A DNA stretch of 64,000 nt from Microbacterium sp. MAH-37 (GTDB lineage: Bacteria; Actinomycetota; Actinomycetes; Actinomycetales; Microbacteriaceae): positions 62,001 to 126,000 of the forward strand of contig NZ_WSEN01000008.1 of NCBI RefSeq assembly GCF_009758255.1, written 5' to 3'. The notes beneath the pieces were generated by a model that saw only the letters and a program-made list of their open reading frames with translations, ran no database searches and was not told the origin of the DNA. A program made the position numbers and the translations under genes. This document shows, one piece after another, positions 50,834 through 59,038 of this stretch. Each line of letters starts with the position of its first letter. The first letter of the stretch is position 1.

Positions 50834-52690
50834 ATGAACGATCCGCGCAGTGACGCGGAGCTGCTCGACGCGCTCCGTGACGGCGACGGCGACGCATACG
50901 TCGCGCTGTGGAACAGGCATGTCGGCGCGGCGCTCCGCTATGCCGGACGCCTGTATCCGTCTCGTGCGGAGGACCTCGTCTCGGAGTCGTTCCTCGCCGT
51001 CTACCAGCAGGTGACGACCACCTCGAAGGGACCCGCCTTCGCGTTCCGGTCGTATCTGAAGGCCGTGATGCGCAACACCTCGATCCGGTGGAGGAAGGAG
51101 TCGGAGCCCCTCATCGACACCGAGCACGTCGACCGCGTGGACTCGCGCGACGCCCTCACCCTGATCGAGCGCGAGTCCGACGCAGCCGATCTGCTGGGCG
51201 CGTTCCAGGAGCTGCCGGAACGGTGGCAGCGCGTGCTGTGGCTCTCGGAGGTCGCCGCGGTGCCGCGGCCTGACATCGCGCGCGAGCTCGGGATCGAGCC
51301 GAACGCCGTCTCCGCCCTGCACCGTCGGGCGAGGAGCGGTCTGAAGCTGCGCTGGCTGGAACGGCAGGTGCCCGCTGCGCTGCAGGACGACACCGCCCAC
51401 GTCGCTCGACTGCTCCCCCGCTATCTGACCGATGCCGCACCCTCGCAGCTCTCGACCGAGGTCGACGCGCACGTCTCGGAGTGCGCGGTCTGCGCCGACA
51501 TCCTGGCGAACATGCGCGGTTCGGCGCTGCGGCTTCAGACGACGGCGCTGTCGGCCGTCGGCTTCGGCGCGCTCGGCACCGCCATCCCGGCCGTCGCGCC
51601 GCTGGCCGGCGGCTCCGCCGCGGCCGCGGCCATCGCCGTGACCGGAGTGACCGGAGTGACCGCGCTCACGCTCTCCGGCATCCTCGCCGCAGGAATCGGA
51701 GCCCTCACCGTCGGCGGCCTGATCGTCGCGATCACCGCCGGCGCCCTCGCGCCACCTGTTCCGCAGACGGAACCGGTGCAGGATGTCGCGTCAGTGGCCG
51801 TCCCGACGGCGCCGCTGCCCTCCCCGCCCGCGCCGCTCCCCGCGCGCACCGCGGGCCCGCCCACCGCCGAGATCGACGCTCCGCCGGGCGAACCCCGCAC
51901 CGGGCGGCACAACGACGATCCGTCCATCGAATCCGTGGATCTGGTGATCGATCCTGCTCTGCTGCCGACCCCGCCCGTGCGTCCTCAGCCGGCGGGGCCG
52001 AACGTCCCGGGTCCGGGCCAGACGACCGGCGAGCCCACGCCGCAGCCGTCTCCCGGCGGAGGCACGACCGAGCCGGTGTCCCCCGCGCCCGGAGTGCTCA
52101 CGGCGTCCGAGTCCACGGGCTACCTGGCACCTGTCATCCGCGGCCAGGCGACATCCGGATCGAGCGTTGCCGTGCAGATCGACGGCACGCGCTACGCCCC
52201 TGAGGTCGCGACCGACGGCACATGGAGCTTCGATCCCCGCGGCCTCGAACTTCCCGCGGGAACCCACGAGTACCAGGTCTGGGCGTATGACAGCGTGATC
52301 TCCTCGCCCGTGACGACGGGCACGTTGACGGTGCTCCCGATCGTCGTGAGCGGCTTCGAGGAGCTCACCGGATTCGAGGACATGATGGTCTCCGAAGCGC
52401 AGACGACCGGCGTCGTGATCGCCGCCACCGGTCCCGCGAACGGCACCATCTTCGTGACGTCGATGGAGGGGCATTCCGCGCTGATTCCCCTCGACGAGAC
52501 CGGCCACACGGTGAAGCGTCTGCGGATGAACTCCTACGGCTGGTATTACTTCACGTTCCGTGCCCTCGACGCCGACGGCTACTGGGGGCCTCCCGTCGAG
52601 GAGGCGGTCGACGTCTACGACCCCGACATCATCTTCGACCCGTGGGGGCCGAGCGCCGAGGACATGACGTTCGACTTCGTCGATCCCTGA
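50834..52690 (+). CDS. ECF sigma factor fused to membrane anti-sigma and extracellular domain
   Basis: A 618-residue single-chain regulator. Sigma region 2 (residues ~10-90; YPSRAEDLVSESFLAVYQQV) and region 4 (~118-178; LPERWQRVLWLSEVAAVPRP, ELGIEPNAVSALHRRARSGL) are followed by a zinc-finger anti-sigma motif (His213, Cys217, Cys220), Ala/Gly-rich membrane segments (~245-305), a Pro/Thr-rich stretch to ~430 and an external Ig/beta-type domain. It resembles actinobacterial ECF groups with fused C-terminal extensions. Release of the sigma part would probably need proteolysis. GGGGAGGGG precedes ATG 50834. Likely senses envelope state; targets unknown. Confidence 0.85.
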   Translation: MNDPRSDAELLDALRDGDGDAYVALWNRHVGAALRYAGRLYPSRAEDLVSESFLAVYQQVTTTSKGPAFAFRSYLKAVMRNTSIRWRKESEPLIDTEHVDRVDSRDALTLIERESDAADLLGAFQELPERWQRVLWLSEVAAVPRPDIARELGIEPNAVSALHRRARSGLKLRWLERQVPAALQDDTAHVARLLPRYLTDAAPSQLSTEVDAHVSECAVCADILANMRGSALRLQTTALSAVGFGALGTAIPAVAPLAGGSAAAAAIAVTGVTGVTALTLSGILAAGIGALTVGGLIVAITAGALAPPVPQTEPVQDVASVAVPTAPLPSPPAPLPARTAGPPTAEIDAPPGEPRTGRHNDDPSIESVDLVIDPALLPTPPVRPQPAGPNVPGPGQTTGEPTPQPSPGGGTTEPVSPAPGVLTASESTGYLAPVIRGQATSGSSVAVQIDGTRYAPEVATDGTWSFDPRGLELPAGTHEYQVWAYDSVISSPVTTGTLTVLPIVVSGFEELTGFEDMMVSEAQTTGVVIAATGPANGTIFVTSMEGHSALIPLDETGHTVKRLRMNSYGWYYFTFRALDADGYWGPPVEEAVDVYDPDIIFDPWGPSAEDMTFDFVDP

Positions 52691-52699
52691 GTCGAAGAC

Positions 52700-52737
52700 A
52701 GAAGCGGCGCCTCCCGTTCTCGGGAGACGCCGCTTCT
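52700..52737. terminator. Bidirectional terminator between sigma gene and glmM
   Basis: Arms 52700-52716 and 52721-52737 pair over 17 positions with one C-A mismatch and a TTCT loop. Located 10 nt after the sigma-gene stop and 16 nt from the glmM stop, so it can serve both. Confidence 0.8.
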
Positions 52738-52752
52738 TCGAGGTCTGTGCGG

Positions 52753-54111
52753 TCAGAGCGCGAGGCGCTCCTTGACCACGACCGCCAGTCGGTCTGCGCA
52801 GTCGCGAGCCGTCTCGGCATCCGCCGCCTCGACCATCACGCGCACGAGAGGCTCGGTGCCGGAGGCGCGCAGCAGCACGCGACCGGTGTCACCCAGCAGC
52901 TCCTCGCATTCGTGCACAGCGGCGGCCACGCCCTCATCGTCGACGCGGTTCTTGTCGACGCCCTTCACGTTCACGAGAACCTGCGGATACACGGTCATGA
53001 CCGACGCCAGCTCGGCGAGAGACTTGCCGGTGCGCGCCATCTCGGCCACGATGTGCAGGCCGGTGAGCACGCCGTCGCCGGTGGTGGCGAAGTCGCTCAT
53101 GATCACGTGACCGGACTGCTCACCGCCCAGCGAGAAGCCGTTGGCGTTCATGTCCTCGAGCACGTAGCGGTCGCCGACGGCGGTCTGACGCACCGTGATG
53201 CCGTGCTCGCGCATCGCGACGTGCAGGCCCAGGTTGCTCATCACCGTGGCGACGAGCGTGTCGTCCTTGAGCTTGCCGCGCTGCTTCATCGACACGGCGA
53301 GGATCGCCATGATCTGGTCGCCGTCGACGACGTTGCCATCGGCGTCGACCGCCAGGCAGCGGTCGGCGTCGCCGTCGTGCGCGATGCCGACATCCGCCCC
53401 GACACGCACGACCTCGGCGGCCAGCTTGTCGAGGTGGGTCGATCCCACGCCGTCGTTGATGTTGATGCCGTCGGGATCGGCGCCGATCACGGTCACCTTC
53501 GCGCCCGCGGTGCGGAACGCCTCGGGCGAGGCGCCGGATGCTGCGCCGTTGGCGCAGTCCAGCACGACGTGCAGGCCGTCCAGGCGGTGCGGCAGCGAGG
53601 CCAGCAGGTGCAGGACGTAACGGTCCTCAGCATCCGAGAAGCGGCTCACGCGACCCACCTCGGCGCCCTGCGGCTCGAGCTTGGGACCGGACATCGCCTC
53701 TTCGATGCGCTGCTCCACGACATCCGGCAGCTTCACTCCGCCACGGGCGAAGATCTTGATGCCGTTGTCAGGTGCCGGGTTGTGCGACGCCGAGATCATC
53801 ACGCCGAAGTCGGCGTCGATGTCGGAGATCAGGAACGCGGCGGCCGGGGTCGGCAGCGTGCCGGCATCCAGCACGTCGACGCCCGACGAGGCTAGACCTG
53901 CCTCGACGGCGGCGCTGAGGAAGTGCCCCGAGATGCGGGGGTCGCGGGCGACCACCGCAGTGAGGCGCTTGCCGGCGGCCTTGCGAGCCTCGGCAATACG
54001 GCCCTGGCCCAGGACGACAGCAGTCGCCTGGGCCAGGGTGAGCGCAAGTCCGGCGGTGAGGGTCTCGCCATTGGCGAGACCCCGCACGCCGTCTGTACCG
54101 AACAGTGCCAT
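52753..54111 (-). CDS. glmM: Phosphoglucosamine mutase
   Basis: A 452-residue alpha-D-phosphohexomutase that interconverts glucosamine 6- and 1-phosphate for UDP-GlcNAc and peptidoglycan. N-terminal [20 protein letters not shown]; active Ser in [17 protein letters not shown]; metal loop DGDADRC; C-terminal [14 protein letters not shown] phosphate-binding loop. It follows rpsI after 17 bp, the usual actinobacterial order. Its product feeds both polysaccharide modules. Confidence 0.97.
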   Translation of the reverse strand: MALFGTDGVRGLANGETLTAGLALTLAQATAVVLGQGRIAEARKAAGKRLTAVVARDPRISGHFLSAAVEAGLASSGVDVLDAGTLPTPAAAFLISDIDADFGVMISASHNPAPDNGIKIFARGGVKLPDVVEQRIEEAMSGPKLEPQGAEVGRVSRFSDAEDRYVLHLLASLPHRLDGLHVVLDCANGAASGASPEAFRTAGAKVTVIGADPDGININDGVGSTHLDKLAAEVVRVGADVGIAHDGDADRCLAVDADGNVVDGDQIMAILAVSMKQRGKLKDDTLVATVMSNLGLHVAMREHGITVRQTAVGDRYVLEDMNANGFSLGGEQSGHVIMSDFATTGDGVLTGLHIVAEMARTGKSLAELASVMTVYPQVLVNVKGVDKNRVDDEGVAAAVHECEELLGDTGRVLLRASGTEPLVRVMVEAADAETARDCADRLAVVVKERLAL

Positions 54112-54128
54112 GTAGGACTGTGTGCGGA

Positions 54129-54614
54129 TCAGCGCTTCGAGTACTGAGGAGCCTTGCGGGCCTTCTTGAGACCGGCCTTCTTGCGCTCGATGACGCGGGC
54201 GTCGCGCGAGAGGAAGCCGGCCTTCTTCAGGGTCGGGCGGTTGTTCTCGGCGTCGATCTCGTTCAGCGCACGGGCGATGCCCAGACGCAGAGCGCCGGCC
54301 TGGCCGGAGTCGCCGCCACCCGAGATGCGGGCGATGACGTCGTAGGCGCCGGTGAGGTTCAGAACCGTGAACGGGTCGGTGATCAGCTGCTGGTGCAGCT
54401 TGTTCGGGAAGTAGTCCTCGAGGGTACGGCCGTTGACCGTGATCACGCCGGAGCCGGGGACGAGGCGCACGCGGGCGATGGCCTGCTTGCGACGGCCCAC
54501 GGCTGCGCCCGGGACGCTGAGAACGCGCGGAGCGGCGGTCTCGACGACCTCGGACTCAGGAGTCGAGGTGGTGAAGTTCTGCGGGAATTCGGTGGAGTCC
54601 TGGATGTCAGCCAC
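54129..54614 (-). CDS. rpsI: 30S ribosomal protein S9
   Basis: A 161-residue S9. The conserved body has [20 protein letters not shown], the middle [20 protein letters not shown] and the classic basic end [12 protein letters not shown]. About 35 extra N-terminal residues (acidic, Ser/Thr/Glu-rich) are common in actinobacterial S9. It is in an operon with rplM 27 bp upstream. Confidence 0.98.
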   Translation of the reverse strand: MADIQDSTEFPQNFTTSTPESEVVETAAPRVLSVPGAAVGRRKQAIARVRLVPGSGVITVNGRTLEDYFPNKLHQQLITDPFTVLNLTGAYDVIARISGGGDSGQAGALRLGIARALNEIDAENNRPTLKKAGFLSRDARVIERKKAGLKKARKAPQYSKR

Positions 54615-54641
54615 GAGTATGTCCTTAGTGAGAAACGGCGC

Positions 54642-55088
54642 TTACTGGGCGACCTGGTCGAGGGTGTACGGCGTGGGCTGCTGCGCGGAGTGCGGGTGCT
54701 CGGCACCGGCGTACACCTTCAGCTTGGTGAGCTGCTGAGCGCCCAGCTTGTTCTTCGGGAGCATGCCGCGGACGGCCTTCTCCACGGCGCGAACCGGGTT
54801 CTTCTCGAGAAGCTCGGAGTAGGTGGTCGCCTTCAGGCCGCCCGGGTAGCCCGAGTGACGGTAGGCGATCTTCTTCTGGAGCTTCTGACCGGTGAGCGCG
54901 ACCTTCTCGGCGTTCACGATGATGACGAAGTCACCGGAGTCGATGTGGTTCGCGAAGGTCGGCTTGTGCTTGCCACGCAGGAGTGCGGCGGCGTGCGAAG
55001 CCAGACGGCCGAGAACGACGTCAGTTGCGTCGATGACGACCCAGTCACGCTGAGCTTCGCCAGCCTTGGGGGTGTAAGTGCGCGTCAC
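54642..55088 (-). CDS. rplM: 50S ribosomal protein L13
   Basis: A 148-residue L13: [20 protein letters not shown] at the N-terminus, [20 protein letters not shown], and [20 protein letters not shown] near the C-terminus. First gene of the rplM-rpsI operon. Its leader (55089 to about 55230) is ~140 nt and contains an imperfect TTCCCTC/GAGGGGAA hairpin, which could take part in ribosomal-protein autoregulation (inference). Confidence 0.98.
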   Translation of the reverse strand: MTRTYTPKAGEAQRDWVVIDATDVVLGRLASHAAALLRGKHKPTFANHIDSGDFVIIVNAEKVALTGQKLQKKIAYRHSGYPGGLKATTYSELLEKNPVRAVEKAVRGMLPKNKLGAQQLTKLKVYAGAEHPHSAQQPTPYTLDQVAQ

Positions 55089-55234
55089 GATAGTGCTGCT
55101 TTCTTAGATTCGAACGGAGAGGTTCGTGAATCCCGCTCCGGGGTGGTTTCCCTCAAGGAGGGGAACACGCCAGTGGAGGGCTCACGTTCGTCGCACCCGC
55201 CAACGGACACACCGATGACAGGCACCAAAGGGTC

Positions 55235-55264
55235 AGCATACGGCATCCGGGGGCCGCGCTGCAA
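55235..55264 (-). promoter_or_regulatory. Promoter of rplM-rpsI
   Basis: On the minus strand, TTGCAG (55259-55264) and TATGCT (55235-55240) are separated by 18 nt. The transcript would start about 140 nt before the rplM ATG. Confidence 0.6.
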
Positions 55265-55273
55265 AACCGGATG

Positions 55274-55966
55274 TCATCGCCGACCTCCCGCCGTGCGGAT
55301 CAGCACACCCGCGACCGTATCGACGGCAGTGGCGATCGCGGTGCTCACGGCACGGTGAGCGACCTCCCCACGGCCGATCGGATCGAGGATGTCGTCGCCC
55401 GCGCCGGAGCGGAGCTGACGCCGCACATTGGCCTCGGAGATCAGGTGCGCGGCTCTCAAGTACCCGGCATCCGCCAGCGGCCGGGCGACCTCGGCGAACT
55501 CGCGCAGCGTGAACACGCGCCGGGTGGCGGCCGGGAGCAGGGCAATCACGGCCTCGCGCTGCTGCCGCGTCACCGTCAGCACCAGCGCGGCATGGACGGC
55601 GGATGCCGGGTCGAACGGCCGCGCGCGATGCGACGACAGGTCGACGCCGTGCTCGCGTGCGACGAGCTGAGTGAGCCGGTCGGCGGGCGCACCGACCTGG
55701 GCGCTTACGCCGCTGCTGTCGATGTGCGCAGGGGTACCGGCCTGCGCGAACCGGCGCGCGAGGAGCGCCGCGGCGAGCGGCGAGCGGCACACGTCGCCTG
55801 TGCCGACCACGTGCACCGAGAGGGTCTGCCGGACAGCATCCGCCGGCGTCTGCGGTCCGAGCTCGGCGAAGAACGCCGCGAGCTGGGCGCGCAGATCGTC
55901 AGCCGGGCTCGACGACGCGGCCTGCGTTCGTTCGCGACGGCTGCGTCGCGACGGCGGGCTCGTCAT
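55274..55966 (-). CDS. LMW tyrosine-phosphatase homologue lacking the nucleophilic Cys
   Basis: A 230-residue protein clearly similar to the phosphatase at 24670: shared CRSPLA, SSGVSAQVGAPADRL-type middle and VFTLREFAEVARPLA. The P-loop reads VGTGDVCRSP; Gly55 occupies the position of the catalytic Cys, while Cys60, Arg61 and Asp195 (DPIGRG) remain. It should bind phosphate but not hydrolyse phosphotyrosine by the normal mechanism. ATG 55966 has a weak site; two CTGGGGA motifs lie upstream on this strand (near 56030 and 56053). A pseudoenzyme regulator is inferred. Confidence 0.82.
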   Translation of the reverse strand: MTSPPSRRSRRERTQAASSSPADDLRAQLAAFFAELGPQTPADAVRQTLSVHVVGTGDVCRSPLAAALLARRFAQAGTPAHIDSSGVSAQVGAPADRLTQLVAREHGVDLSSHRARPFDPASAVHAALVLTVTRQQREAVIALLPAATRRVFTLREFAEVARPLADAGYLRAAHLISEANVRRQLRSGAGDDILDPIGRGEVAHRAVSTAIATAVDTVAGVLIRTAGGRR

Positions 55967-56102
55967 CGCCGGCGTCCCACGCGCCGAAGTACCTCAACAT
56001 GCATGTGTTGTCACGCATCCCCAGTTGCATGACCGCTCCGTCCCCAGAACGGGGCGTGTCGTCCGCGAGTTTAGCGCCTCGGGGCGCCGTGGCAGGCGGA
56101 GC

Positions 56103-56792
56103 TCAGTGCGCGCGCGATGCCGTCGCGCGGGTCGCCGTGACCAGGATCGGGCGGTGATCGCTCACGCCCTGCGGCAGCGTGTGCACCTGGTCGACCCGGA
56201 ATCCCACCGATGTCGCGAAGTCGTAGTGCCCGCGGAACACCCGGTACCGCGTGTACGTGCGCTCGTCGCTGAGGGTCAGCATGTACCCGTGCTCACGGAT
56301 CGTCGCACCGAGGTTCTCCTTGAACACCGGGTAGTTGTAGTCCCCCACCATGAGCACCGGAAGCCCGTGACCCATCTGGTCGAGCTCGGCCAGCGCGGCA
56401 CGGATCTGGTGGCGCCGCAGCGAGTTCAGCGCCGTCAGCGGCGCCGCGTGGAACGACGCCGCGATGAACTCGTACCCGTCGTCGATGTCGTGCAGCCGCA
56501 CCGCGACCACCCGCTCGTGCGCCGGCCGCGCGATGCGGTCGTGCAGCGACTTCTTCAGTCCGATGGTGCGCACATCCATCGCCCGGTACATGTCTGGACG
56601 GTAGAACACCGCGATGCCGAGCCTGTTGCCGACGGTGGCATGCGCGAGCACCATGCCGCCGATGTCCTCCGGCAGCGCCTCGACGTCGGCCTCCTGCAGG
56701 CAGAGCAGGTCGGGCGTGTGCTCGGCGACGAGCGCCTCGAGCTCGTGCGCGGCGGCATGCTTGCGCAGGTTGTAGGAGATGATCCTCATCAT
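56103..56792 (-). CDS. Endonuclease/exonuclease/phosphatase (EEP) family protein
   Basis: A 229-residue phosphodiesterase-fold protein: MRIISYNLRKHAA, LLCLQEADVEAL (metal-binding Glu), AASFHAAPLTA, LMVGDYNY (Asp, Asn) and GVSDHRPILV (Asp-His). The active-site set is complete. It could act on DNA, phosphoinositides or small phosphoesters; substrate unknown. ATG 56792 overlaps the stop of the upstream gene (ATGA), after AAGGAAGGAG. Cytoplasmic; no signal peptide. Confidence 0.85.
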   Translation of the reverse strand: MMRIISYNLRKHAAAHELEALVAEHTPDLLCLQEADVEALPEDIGGMVLAHATVGNRLGIAVFYRPDMYRAMDVRTIGLKKSLHDRIARPAHERVVAVRLHDIDDGYEFIAASFHAAPLTALNSLRRHQIRAALAELDQMGHGLPVLMVGDYNYPVFKENLGATIREHGYMLTLSDERTYTRYRVFRGHYDFATSVGFRVDQVHTLPQGVSDHRPILVTATRATASRAH

Positions 56793-58054
56793 GTGCGGGC
56801 TCCTTCCTTCTCGGCCTCGGCGAGCACGTCGCCGGGCCAGGTCGTGTCACGCAGCCTCTCGCGCAGGCGAACCTGCCGCCGCTGCCCGATGAGCTCGATC
56901 AGCACAGCGGCGACGATCAGCGCGAGTGCGCTCACCAGCATCCCCGTGGGGACCGCACCCGCGGCGTCACCGGCCAGCAATGCGAATGCGGCGATCAGGG
57001 TCGAGGTGCCGAGGAAGGCGAGCGTCACTGCCACGGCACCCAGCGCGGTCGGCAGGGTGAGAAGGGCGCGAGCACGCTCGTCGTCTATGCGGCTCGGGCC
57101 CGCGGCGTCGAGCCAGCGCAGTAGCGCGCGCTCCACGCGGATCCGGCTCACCACGAACCCCGCCCAGACGAGCGCCAGAGCGACCGCCCCGATGATGAGC
57201 ATGGTGCCGCCGAACAGGCTGAGCCCGTCGATGCCGCGTTCGACCGGCTCGTCCCAGTAGCGCTCATCGCAGGTGCGGCACGGCTGACGCAGGTACACCG
57301 ATGCGAAGAGCACGATGCCGCCGACGCCCATCACGCCGGCCAGGACCATTCCTCCCACGCGCATCGCCGGAGAGGAGGATGCCTGCAGGATGCGCGGAAG
57401 CTGAGCCTCAGGAAGCCTCGAGCGCTGGATCTTCTCGCGGGCGACGGCGGTGGGGACGAGCCGTCGCCAGAGCTTCTCCAGCGCCTGCATCCGCGGGTCG
57501 AAGGCGCGCAGCAGAGCGGTGCCGAGCCACGAGAGCAGCACCCCGACGATGAACAACGCACCGGCGCATGCGGTGAGCACCCACGCGGCCGCGTTGTCCC
57601 ACAGGCCGCCGACAGCGATCGCCAGCAGGAACAGGGCCACCAGTCCCAGTCCGAGCCAGACCAGCACGGTGCCGGCGAGCCGGACGCCGTCGGCCGGCGA
57701 CTTCGCCAGCAGCGTGCGGGCCTCGAGTGGGGGCACTGCTTCGGAGTCGCTACCGTGCAGCCGCTCGACGGCCGGCAGCAGGGCGAAGCGACGCACGATC
57801 GCGGCAGCGGGCGTCAGCACTGCCAGCACGAACCCGGTGATGAGCAGCACGCCGGCCGCATCACGGAACAGGGGGTCGAAACCCTCCAGCACACCGGTCT
57901 CCTCGCTGACGATCCCGACCACGAGACCGACGAGGAAAGTCACCCAGGTCGAGACACAGGCCGTCACGAGCACGGTGTGCAACGCCGTGGTCAGCACGAG
58001 GACCGGAGAGGTCGCCTCGACGATCCTCGCCCCGGTCCGCGGCGGCGCCGTCAC
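56789..58054 (-). CDS. Multi-pass membrane protein of unknown function
   Basis: A 421-residue protein with about nine hydrophobic segments. The first four helices are followed by a basic cytoplasmic loop (~190-225; FDPRMQALEKLWRRLVPTAV), then pairs of helices around a short loop with CRTCDERYW, a CXXC pair that could bind metal or form a disulfide. No family recognised. ATGA overlaps with truA upstream (58051-58054) and the EEP gene downstream (56789-56792) imply one operon. Confidence 0.65.
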   Translation of the reverse strand: MTAPPRTGARIVEATSPVLVLTTALHTVLVTACVSTWVTFLVGLVVGIVSEETGVLEGFDPLFRDAAGVLLITGFVLAVLTPAAAIVRRFALLPAVERLHGSDSEAVPPLEARTLLAKSPADGVRLAGTVLVWLGLGLVALFLLAIAVGGLWDNAAAWVLTACAGALFIVGVLLSWLGTALLRAFDPRMQALEKLWRRLVPTAVAREKIQRSRLPEAQLPRILQASSSPAMRVGGMVLAGVMGVGGIVLFASVYLRQPCRTCDERYWDEPVERGIDGLSLFGGTMLIIGAVALALVWAGFVVSRIRVERALLRWLDAAGPSRIDDERARALLTLPTALGAVAVTLAFLGTSTLIAAFALLAGDAAGAVPTGMLVSALALIVAAVLIELIGQRRQVRLRERLRDTTWPGDVLAEAEKEGART

Positions 58055-58917
58055 GCTGCACTTCCCTCCGGTTCGTCCGGATGCGTGCGCCGCGCGCGCG
58101 TCTGCTCGGCGCGGGATGCCAACAACTCATCCGCGGGGTATCCGACCTCGGTCAGGCTCAGCCCCCGAGCCGCGAGCACCTTGAACGCGCTGGTGCGGGT
58201 GAGCTCATCGCGCAGCCGCGCGACGTCGGCGACCTCGAGGCGCCCCTCCCCCACGGCCGCGCACGCTCCGACCAGCGCGCGCACCATGCTGTGGCAGAAC
58301 GCGTCGGCCTTGACCTCGGCGATCAGCACACCGTGGTCGTCCCGCGTCCACCGGTAGTCCAGCAGCGTGCGGATGGTCGTCGCCTCCTCGCGGGGCTTGC
58401 AGTACGCCGCGAAGTCGTGCAGTCCGATCAGGGTCTGCGCCGCGGCATCCATCGCATGCTCGTCGAGCGTGCCCTTCATCGCGGTGGTGTCGTGCCGGCG
58501 CATCGGGTCGTACCCGCCGGTGGCGTCGGCGAGGCGGTATCGGTAACGGCGCCACACCGCCGAGAACCGGGCGTCGAAGCCCTCGGGCGCGATGGCGGTG
58601 CGCGTGACCGTGGCATCCGGATAGGCGCCGAGCGCGCCCCGCATCCGGTGCGCGAGCGAGCCTGCTGGATCGTCGGCCGCGCGGCCGTGCCGCGACTGCA
58701 GCCGCGCGTACTGCGCGTCGTCGAGGTCGACGTGCGCGACCTGACCGGAAGCGTGCACTCCGGCATCCGTGCGGCCGGCGACGACGAGCTGCGCGTCGGA
58801 GCCGACGATGCGGGTCAGTGCGTCCTCGAGCGTGCCCTGCACCGTGCGCAGACCTGGCTGCTTCGCCCAGCCCCGGAAATGGGTGCCGTCATAGGCGATG
58901 TCGAGACGGATGCGCAC
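58051..58917 (-). CDS. truA: tRNA pseudouridine(38-40) synthase
   Basis: A 288-residue synthase modifying anticodon-stem uridines 38-40. Catalytic Asp in VVAGRTDAGVHASGQVAHVD; N-terminal RLDIAYDGTHFRGWAKQPGL; FCHSMVRALVGACAAVGEGR near the C-terminus. GTG 58917 is 6 nt after TACCCT (58924-58929, minus), consistent with a leaderless mRNA, and gives the standard family N-terminus. First gene of the three-gene operon ending at 56103. Confidence 0.95.
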   Translation of the reverse strand: MRIRLDIAYDGTHFRGWAKQPGLRTVQGTLEDALTRIVGSDAQLVVAGRTDAGVHASGQVAHVDLDDAQYARLQSRHGRAADDPAGSLAHRMRGALGAYPDATVTRTAIAPEGFDARFSAVWRRYRYRLADATGGYDPMRRHDTTAMKGTLDEHAMDAAAQTLIGLHDFAAYCKPREEATTIRTLLDYRWTRDDHGVLIAEVKADAFCHSMVRALVGACAAVGEGRLEVADVARLRDELTRTSAFKVLAARGLSLTEVGYPADELLASRAEQTRARRTHPDEPEGSAA

Positions 58918-58963
58918 GGTTCCAGGGTACGGCCCGGACTCGGCTCCCCACGCCCCGTTTCCT

Positions 58964-59025
58964 GCTCCGGTCGCAACGGTTGCGGGTGTCCCGCCGGGAA
59001 CACCCGCAACGAGTGAGACCGGAGC
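58964..59025. repeat. Palindromic intergenic repeat, copy 1
   Basis: The element begins GCTCCGGTC and ends GACCGGAGC. It contains an inner 11-bp stem (GTTGCGGGTGT/ACACCCGCAAC). It shares both ends and the CACCCGCAACGAGTGAGACC core with the copy at 62923-62983. Located between truA and the AMP-ligase gene. Confidence 0.85.
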
Positions 59026-59038
59026 GGCGTGAGGTCGA

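Noticed and set aside
55089..55234. Riboswitch in the rplM leader
   Set aside because: Only a short imperfect hairpin is visible. No known riboswitch core was recognised, so it is only noted as a possible autoregulatory leader.
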